DNA from: JANNYA01 sp043754435
Lineage (GTDB): Bacteria; Pseudomonadota; Gammaproteobacteria; Xanthomonadales; SZUA-5
DNA length: 10,996 nt
Reading direction: 5' to 3'
Assembly (NCBI GenBank): GCA_043754435.1
Contig: JAYUUS010000181.1
Location: 1 to 10,996, forward strand
Shown here: piece after piece, positions 6,267 through 10,996 of the stretch
How positions within the stretch are numbered: the stretch's first letter is position 1
How the letters are laid out: every line of letters begins with the position of its first letter
Program-made: the position numbers and the translations under genes
The notes under the pieces: model-generated
The model's database searches: none
What the model saw: the letters and a program-made list of their open reading frames with translations, nothing else
What the model was told of the DNA's origin: nothing

Positions 6267-7274
6267 ATGAGCATTGAGCAATTAGAAGAAATCGCGCTGC
6301 AATTGGTTGCGCCCGGCAAAGGCATCATTGCCATTGATGAGTCCAACGCCACCATTAAGAAGCGCTTTGAGGCGCTCAAAATCGAATGCAGCGAAGAAAA
6401 CCGCCGCGCGTACCGCGAGCTGCTGTTGACGACGCCCAAACTCAACGAATACATCTCTGGCGCGATTTTGTTTGATGAAACGCTGCGCCAGTCGACCAAA
6501 GATGGCCGTCGATTCACTGAAGTCATGCTGAAAAACGGCATTTTGCCCGGCATTAAGGTCGATAAAGGCACCGTTGCGTTGGCGGGCTACCCGGGTGAAG
6601 TCGTGACCGAAGGCTTAGACGGCTTGCGCGCAAGGCTTGAGGAATATGCCAAGCTGGGTGCCAAGTTTGCCAAATGGCGTGCGGTGATCAATATCTCGGA
6701 AGACGCGCCTTCAGGGGCGGCGATCTCGGCGAACTGCCACGCGTTGGCGCGCTACGCGGCGCTTTGTCAGGAGGCCGGCATTGTGCCGATGGTGGAGCCG
6801 GAAGTGATGATTGATGGCGACCATGATATCGATGTGTGCTATGACGTCACCGAATCCACTCTGCGCTCGCTGTACGATGAAATGTATAGCCAAAATGTGC
6901 TTTTGGAAGGCACGATTTTGAAAGCCAGCATGGTTATTTCTGGCAAAGATAACAGCGACCGCGCGGATATCGACGAAGTTGCGGAAATGACGATGCGCTG
7001 CTTGAAGTCCACCGTCCCCGCCACTGTGCCCGGCATTGTGTTTCTTTCCGGCGGCCAAAGTGATGAAGAGGCGACCGCGCACTTGAACGCCTTGAACAAA
7101 CTCGGCAACAAGCCTTGGCCGTTGAGCTTTAGCTATGGCCGTGCGATGCAGTCGGCGGCGCTACAAGTTTGGTCAAAAGATTTGGTGAAAAACTTCGCGC
7201 AAGCGCAAGCGGTTGTCTATGCCCGCGCCAAAGAAAATGGCTTAGCGGCATTGGGCAAATGGAAGAAAGGCTAA
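6267..7274 (+). CDS. Class I fructose-bisphosphate aldolase
   Basis: This cytoplasmic enzyme interconverts fructose 1,6-bisphosphate with dihydroxyacetone phosphate and glyceraldehyde 3-phosphate through a Schiff base, without metal. The protein is 335 aa, typical of the short bacterial form of the animal/plant-type family. Catalytic residues are recognisable by motif: Asp24 in AIDES, Lys97 in GIKVDKG, Lys136 and Arg138 in KFAKWR, Glu177 and Glu179 in VEPE, and the Schiff-base Lys219 in LEGTILK. The phosphate-binding LSGGQS motif is also present. Most gammaproteobacteria rely on the unrelated class II enzyme, so a class I gene is a useful lineage marker. No Shine-Dalgarno site is seen before ATG 6267; instead there is a near-duplication, ccgaatttaa then ccgaattaa. 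The SET gene follows after 6 nt, indicating co-transcription. Confidence 0.96.
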   Translation: MSIEQLEEIALQLVAPGKGIIAIDESNATIKKRFEALKIECSEENRRAYRELLLTTPKLNEYISGAILFDETLRQSTKDGRRFTEVMLKNGILPGIKVDKGTVALAGYPGEVVTEGLDGLRARLEEYAKLGAKFAKWRAVINISEDAPSGAAISANCHALARYAALCQEAGIVPMVEPEVMIDGDHDIDVCYDVTESTLRSLYDEMYSQNVLLEGTILKASMVISGKDNSDRADIDEVAEMTMRCLKSTVPATVPGIVFLSGGQSDEEATAHLNALNKLGNKPWPLSFSYGRAMQSAALQVWSKDLVKNFAQAQAVVYARAKENGLAALGKWKKG

Positions 7275-7280
7275 CTCAGC

Positions 7281-7790
7281 ATGGCGCGCCGTATCGTTGT
7301 TCGAAATTCCGCCATCCACGGCCGAGGTGTGTTCGCTAAGACGCCATTTGCGCAAGGTGAACGCATTATCGAATACCGTGGTGATCGCATTTCCCCGGAA
7401 AAAGCCGCCGAGCTATACGGCGATAACACCGAATACGGCCACACATTTTTGTTTACCCTCAACGACAAATATCTCGTCGATGGCGGCGTAAATGGCAACA
7501 ACGCGCGTTGGATCAACCATAGCTGCGCGCCCAATTGCGAAGCAATCCTCTACGTCAATGAAGACTATGAGGAAGAAAAAGACAAGCTGTATTTAGAGGC
7601 AATTCGCCCGATTAACGCGGGCGAGGAGCTGTGCTTTGACTACGGCATACGCTTAGATGTGCCGCACACGCAGCGATTAAAGCGCATTTGGATCTGTCGC
7701 TGTGGCGCCCAGGACTGCACCGGCACGATGCTTAAGGCCAAATTGCCGAATAAGGGCAAAAAGGCGAAAAATGTCGACGCCGCCGCCTAG
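7281..7790 (+). CDS. SET-domain protein-lysine N-methyltransferase with post-SET zinc motif
   Basis: The family transfers methyl groups from S-adenosylmethionine to protein lysines. The protein is 169 aa and essentially only SET plus post-SET. Motifs in order: GRGVFA (14-19), YRG (32-34), the SAM-binding and knot motif NHSCAPNC (79-86), ELCFDYG (116-122) with the catalytic-site Tyr121, and the post-SET cysteines Cys139, Cys141 and Cys146, which with Cys82 would bind zinc as in eukaryotic enzymes. A basic tail follows (about 151-164). The start is ATG 7281, with AGAAAGG about 10 nt upstream inside the end of the aldolase gene. It sits between the aldolase and a membrane protein, overlapping the latter by 20 nt. 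The substrate is unknown; ribosomal, chromatin-associated or host proteins are all conceivable. Confidence 0.93.
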   Translation: MARRIVVRNSAIHGRGVFAKTPFAQGERIIEYRGDRISPEKAAELYGDNTEYGHTFLFTLNDKYLVDGGVNGNNARWINHSCAPNCEAILYVNEDYEEEKDKLYLEAIRPINAGEELCFDYGIRLDVPHTQRLKRIWICRCGAQDCTGTMLKAKLPNKGKKAKNVDAAA

Positions 7791-8265
7791 TCCACCTAAC
7801 GCACCTAAGTCGGCAAAGGCCGCCGGTTTATTGGCGTTAACTTTTGCCATGTTGGCATTCGCGCTGGCTTTTTTGACCGACTGGAGCAGCTATTTATCCG
7901 CACCCGCACCAAAAACCATCGTGCAGAGCGCAACGGATGCGGCTACGGGCGCAGCTGTTGCGGTCAAAGACCGAGTTGCGGGTTGGTTTGACGATGCGCC
8001 AGCCGTAGTCGCTAGCCCGCCGGAAGTTGTAGACACAATCGACTGGAATAAGCGCGGCAAAGGCATATCAGTGCTGCTGGCGGTCAGCGCGATTTTGCTG
8101 GCAACGCTGGGCTTTGTGCGCCACGAGCCAGAGCGTTTGATCGCCTCGGCATTGGCATTGGCGGGTGCGGCGTTGGCTTACCAGTTCGTGTTGAAGGGTT
8201 TGGTCGCGATGGCGGCGGGACTGATTATTGCCGGAATTTGCGCCCGGGCCAGGCGTCGGAATTGA
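7771..8265 (+). CDS. Unrecognised multi-pass membrane protein
   Basis: I do not recognise this 164-aa protein. It begins with a Pro/Ser/Lys-rich cytoplasmic-looking segment (1-16), then a hydrophobic helix (about 17-36). A stretch of roughly 60 residues follows, with an Ala-rich part (about 50-70), an acidic-Pro part and an Asp-Trp-Asn segment before a basic turn. Three more hydrophobic segments lie at about 98-115, 122-140 and 143-157, and the protein ends in Arg-rich ARARRRN. I chose ATG 7771, preceded by AAGGCG, rather than the upstream frame start at 7702, which lies deep inside the SET gene. The 20-nt overlap with SET suggests translational coupling and perhaps a shared function. It could be an inner-membrane protein of any role. 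Confidence 0.75.
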   Translation: MSTPPPSPPNAPKSAKAAGLLALTFAMLAFALAFLTDWSSYLSAPAPKTIVQSATDAATGAAVAVKDRVAGWFDDAPAVVASPPEVVDTIDWNKRGKGISVLLAVSAILLATLGFVRHEPERLIASALALAGAALAYQFVLKGLVAMAAGLIIAGICARARRRN

Positions 8266-8298
8266 GCAATGCCATTCGCTTAAGAACATTTTGCAGAA

Positions 8299-8392
8299 AT
8301 TTCGTCATCGCGAGGAGCGCAGCGACGTGGCGATCTCACCGCACATCGAGTTAAAAAGCGAGATTGCTTCACTGCGCTCGCAATGACGAAAT
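8299..8392. repeat. 94-bp imperfect palindrome, dispersed-repeat (MITE/REPIN-like) type
   Basis: The outer arms 8299-8314 and 8377-8392 match as reverse complements at 15 of 16 positions (ATTTCGTCATYGCGAG). Pairing continues inwards: GAGCGCAG (8313-8320) against CTGCGCTC, and an ATCTC/GAGAT pair nearer the centre, with a 3-nt length difference between arms. The core CGTCATTGCGAG...GCAATCTC is, from memory, a dispersed intergenic palindrome met in many bacterial genomes. It has no coding capacity, so if mobile it would depend on a transposase elsewhere. It separates the membrane-protein gene from glyS and could form a strong hairpin in either strand. Confidence 0.85.
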
Positions 8393-8469
8393 GGGGGCTT
8401 TGAGCCACAGAAGGACGAGCAAGCGGGCAACGAGGTTTTGGAAAGAATGACTACAGGGAAGTTGAGCAA

Positions 8470-10557
8470 ATGAATCTATTGATTGAACTGGGCTGCGAGG
8501 AATTACCGGCGCAAGGTTTGACCGAACTGGCCGGGCAATTGCGCGACGGCGTGGCCGCAGGGCTAAAAAAGCGGGGTTTAAGCTTTAGTAACGCCACGGC
8601 ACTTTGGACGCCGCGCCGTTTGGCAGTGCAGGTGTTTGAGCTAGCGTCCGAACAAACCGCGCAACAATCTGAGCGCCGAGGCCCGGCGGTGGCGGCGGCT
8701 TTGGGTGGCGACGGCACGCCGAGTAAAGCGCTGCTCGGTTTCGCGGCCAGTTGCGGCGTTAGCGTCGAGGCATTAGAAAAGCTTGAAACCGATAAAGGCA
8801 GCTGGTTTGTGCATCGCGCATTGGTGCCCGGCCGCGCCACAACGGCACTGATATCGGAGATTTTGGCGGAAGCGCTGGCAGCGCTTGTGATTGCTAAACC
8901 GATGCGCTGGGGCGACTCCAGCGAGGCCTTTTTGCGCCCGGTGCATTGGTTGGTGGTGTTGGCTGACGCGGAAGTAGTGCCCTGCGTCGCGTTTGGCATT
9001 CACAGCGGCCGAGTTAGCTTTGGGCATCGCTTTTTGGCACCGGAAGCGATTGCGCTGAGCCATGCAAACGACTACGCGGCAGCACTGCTCGCGGCAAAAG
9101 TGCAAACCGATCCCGTGGCGCGCGCAAAAATCGTTCGTGATGGCGCGCAGGCGCTCGCTCAAGAGCTGGGCGGCCGCGCCGAAATCCGCCCCAGCCTGTT
9201 AGATGAAGTGGTCAATCTGACCGAATGGCCGGTGCCGATTTTGTGCGCGATTCCGCCCGAGTTTATGCGCCTGCCCGCCGCCACGATTGTGACGACGATT
9301 GAAGTGCATCAGCGCTACTTTCCTATTTATGGGCCGATTGAGGGCGCTGACAATGCGTTATTACCCGCGTTTATCGGCGTCGCCAATATCGACAGCTTAG
9401 ATCCGTGTGAAATCCGTAAAGGCTATGAGCGGGTGGTGCGGCCACGGCTAGCGGATGCCGACTTTTTCTATCAACAAGACTTAAAAACGCCGCTCGCCGA
9501 ACTGCAAAATGCCCTTAAAACCGTAACGTTTCAAGCCAAGCTCGGCAGCGTTTGGGATAAATCTGTGCGCGTGGCAGCGCTGGCACGGCAATTGGCACCC
9601 GCATTCGGCGTTCAACTCGACATCGCCGAACGCGCAGCGCTATTGGCGAAATGCGATTTGATGAGCCGAATGGTCGGTGAATTTCCAGAATTGCAGGGCG
9701 AGATGGGCAAAACCTATGCCTTGGCACAAGGCGAAAGCCATGAAGTCGCGGCTAGCTTGGATGAAGTCTATTGCCCGCGCGCCAGTGGTGCGCCGATTGC
9801 TGCAAGCGCGCTAGGCAAATTATTGGCCGTGGCAGAACGGCTGGACACGCTAGCTGGGATTTTTGCCGCCGGCTTAAAGCCCACCGGCAATAAAGACGCA
9901 TTTGCACTGCGCCGCGCCGCGCTCGGCTTAGCCCGCACGCTGATAGAGGGTGCGGTGCAGCTTAATTTGGTGCAGGCGATTCAATTTGCCGTGGCGCAAT
10001 TGCCAAGTAGCGTGGCCGCAAAACCGGAGTTGACCAATGAGCTGTATGGCTTCGTGTTGGAACGTTTGCGCGCTTACTATTCCGAGCGCGGTATTGAGTC
10101 GGCTTTGATCGACGCTGTGGCCGAGCGCAAGCCGGTCGATTTGCTCGATTTTGATTTGCGCCTGCGCGCCTGTCAGGCGTTCCGCGCGCTACCTGAAAGT
10201 GGTGCGCTGGTGGCGGCGAATAAGCGTATCCGCAACATTTTGCGCAAGCTGGACAGCACCGAGGCGCAAAGCCTGCTGCACTGCCCAATTGAGTCTAAAC
10301 TGTTTGAGAACGACGCTGAGCGTGTACTTGACCAAGCAGTTGAACTTGCCAGCCAGGATAGCGCGCCGTTACTTCTTGCCCAGCGCTATGTTGATGCTTT
10401 AACCCGTTTAGCCGCACTGCGCGCGCCGGTGGATCAATACTTTGCTGCGGTGATGGTGATGGACGAACGGCCCGATGTTCGTCGTAACCGCTTATCAAGT
10501 CTAAAACGTCTTTCCGATTTGTTTTTGAACGTGGCGGATGTTTCAGTATTGGGCTAA
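8470..10557 (+). CDS. glyS: Glycine--tRNA ligase beta subunit
   Basis: This is the beta chain of the bacterial (alpha-beta)2 glycyl-tRNA synthetase; it recognises tRNA-Gly, while the catalytic alpha chain (GlyQ) activates glycine. The protein is 695 aa against 689 in E. coli and appears complete, from LIELGCEELPAQ at the N-terminus to VADVSVLG at the end. Family landmarks include the RRGPA block near residue 73, MRWG...FLRPVHWL, VVRPRLADADFFY, the KCDLMSRM...EFPELQG region (394-410) of the HD-like domain, DTLAGIF...DAFALRRAALG (459-486), and the C-terminal anticodon-binding domain with VMVMDE. ATG 8470 is preceded by AGGGA at about 10 nt. glyQ, usually directly upstream, is absent; a palindromic repeat and a membrane-protein gene are there instead. 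Confidence 0.98.
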   Translation: MNLLIELGCEELPAQGLTELAGQLRDGVAAGLKKRGLSFSNATALWTPRRLAVQVFELASEQTAQQSERRGPAVAAALGGDGTPSKALLGFAASCGVSVEALEKLETDKGSWFVHRALVPGRATTALISEILAEALAALVIAKPMRWGDSSEAFLRPVHWLVVLADAEVVPCVAFGIHSGRVSFGHRFLAPEAIALSHANDYAAALLAAKVQTDPVARAKIVRDGAQALAQELGGRAEIRPSLLDEVVNLTEWPVPILCAIPPEFMRLPAATIVTTIEVHQRYFPIYGPIEGADNALLPAFIGVANIDSLDPCEIRKGYERVVRPRLADADFFYQQDLKTPLAELQNALKTVTFQAKLGSVWDKSVRVAALARQLAPAFGVQLDIAERAALLAKCDLMSRMVGEFPELQGEMGKTYALAQGESHEVAASLDEVYCPRASGAPIAASALGKLLAVAERLDTLAGIFAAGLKPTGNKDAFALRRAALGLARTLIEGAVQLNLVQAIQFAVAQLPSSVAAKPELTNELYGFVLERLRAYYSERGIESALIDAVAERKPVDLLDFDLRLRACQAFRALPESGALVAANKRIRNILRKLDSTEAQSLLHCPIESKLFENDAERVLDQAVELASQDSAPLLLAQRYVDALTRLAALRAPVDQYFAAVMVMDERPDVRRNRLSSLKRLSDLFLNVADVSVLG

Positions 10558-10578
10558 GCGGTTTGAAGATTAAACGTT

Positions 10579-10734
10579 CTAAAGGCGACCCGTTACCAGC
10601 AGCACAATAACGATAATGACGACTATACCTAAGCCACCGCTCGGCCCGTAACCCCAACTTTTACTGTGTCCCCAGCTTGGGATAGCGCCGATCAACAATA
10701 AAATTAATACCACCAATAAAATGGTTCCCAACAT
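10579..10734 (-). CDS. DUF3309-family small membrane protein
   Basis: A 51-aa hydrophobic protein read from ATG at 10734 down to a TAG ending at 10579. It has two predicted membrane helices (about 3-18 and 35-48) joined by a short Trp/Gly-rich loop with WGYGPSGG (residues 27-34), which with the GTILL opening is the pattern I recall for DUF3309. The family has no established function. A strong ribosome site, AAGGAG (10741-10746 on the plus strand), lies 6 nt upstream. It converges on glyS with only 21 nt between stops, and I see no strong terminator in that gap. Confidence 0.88.
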   Translation of the reverse strand: MLGTILLVVLILLLIGAIPSWGHSKSWGYGPSGGLGIVVIIVIVLLVTGRL

Positions 10735-10781
10735 GACATGCTCCTTAAATAACGGTGAATTCGAAGGCTAGCACATCGGGT

Positions 10782-10928
10782 TCAGGCGTTCGGTGCGCTT
10801 TCCAACATTCGCGTTAAAATTTCATTCAACGTAACCGTCCGCCCCAGCCACTCTTGCCTGTGAAGCTGCGACCAACTATCAGGCTGTTGAAATTCACGCA
10901 CCCATTTCCCCGACAGCGTCAAGCCCAC
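10782..10928 (-). CDS. Possible small or degraded ORF, unrecognised
   Basis: From GTG 10928 a 48-codon frame runs to TGA at 10782, encoding a Trp-containing, mildly amphipathic peptide (includes SGKWVREFQQPDSW, later ending RMLESAPNA). The frame is open a little further upstream, to a TAA about 40 nt away, but has no ATG and no Shine-Dalgarno site. A different frame carries an 18-codon ATG ORF (10992-10936, MGKQREKAVFKLN...), and the two could be pieces of one gene split by a frameshift. It lies upstream of the DUF3309 gene on the same strand. It may be a remnant, a real small gene or chance. Confidence 0.25.
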   Translation of the reverse strand: MGLTLSGKWVREFQQPDSWSQLHRQEWLGRTVTLNEILTRMLESAPNA

Positions 10929-10996
10929 TAAAAAATTAGCAATTTTCAGGTTTATTTAACTTAAAAACCGCCTTTTCACGTTGTTTCCCCATGGTT

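Noticed and set aside
8068..8289. Minus-strand frame opposite the membrane-protein gene
   Set aside because: Gln/Arg/His-rich translation typical of an antisense shadow, with no supporting start signal.

Overview
The window looks like a chromosomal core region of a gammaproteobacterium with moderate-to-high GC. Two things point there. The order initiator tRNA-Met, rimP, nusA, infB is the classic metY-nusA-infB operon. The class I fructose-bisphosphate aldolase and the small SET-domain protein resemble, from memory of the families, proteins of Xanthomonadales-type bacteria. That placement is an inference; no search was run.

Layout. Positions 1-90 hold three copies of a short palindrome, two of them forming a perfect 20-bp inverted pair. 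A consensus-like sigma70 promoter (127-156) then drives an initiator tRNA-fMet (170-246). A 260-nt leader with hairpins and two tandem intrinsic terminators leads into rimP (507-1061, TTG start), nusA (1243-2715) and infB (2905-6051). The rimP-nusA gap (181 nt) holds 15-nt tandem repeats. The nusA-infB gap (189 nt) holds three 33-nt repeats able to form alternative hairpins. An intrinsic terminator at 6080-6107 closes the operon, so the usual downstream partners rbfA and truB are not here.

A second unit runs from 6267 to 8265: class I fructose-bisphosphate aldolase, a SET-domain protein-lysine methyltransferase with a post-SET zinc motif, and an unrecognised multi-pass membrane protein overlapping it. 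A nested inverted repeat lies in front of the aldolase. A 94-bp imperfect palindrome of dispersed-repeat type (8299-8392) separates this unit from glyS (8470-10557), the glycyl-tRNA synthetase beta subunit, which lacks glyQ beside it. On the minus strand, convergent to glyS, is a 51-aa DUF3309 protein (10579-10734). The rest of the right end has only weak coding signals.

Functionally most of the window serves translation and transcription: initiator tRNA and IF2 for initiation, RimP for 30S maturation, NusA for elongation and termination control, GlyS for tRNA charging. The most distinctive features are repeat-based: an IF2 carrying ten 11-residue Tyr/Pro/Arg/Gly repeats, and structured repeats in nearly every intergenic gap. 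I see no clear evidence of an entirely new multi-gene system.
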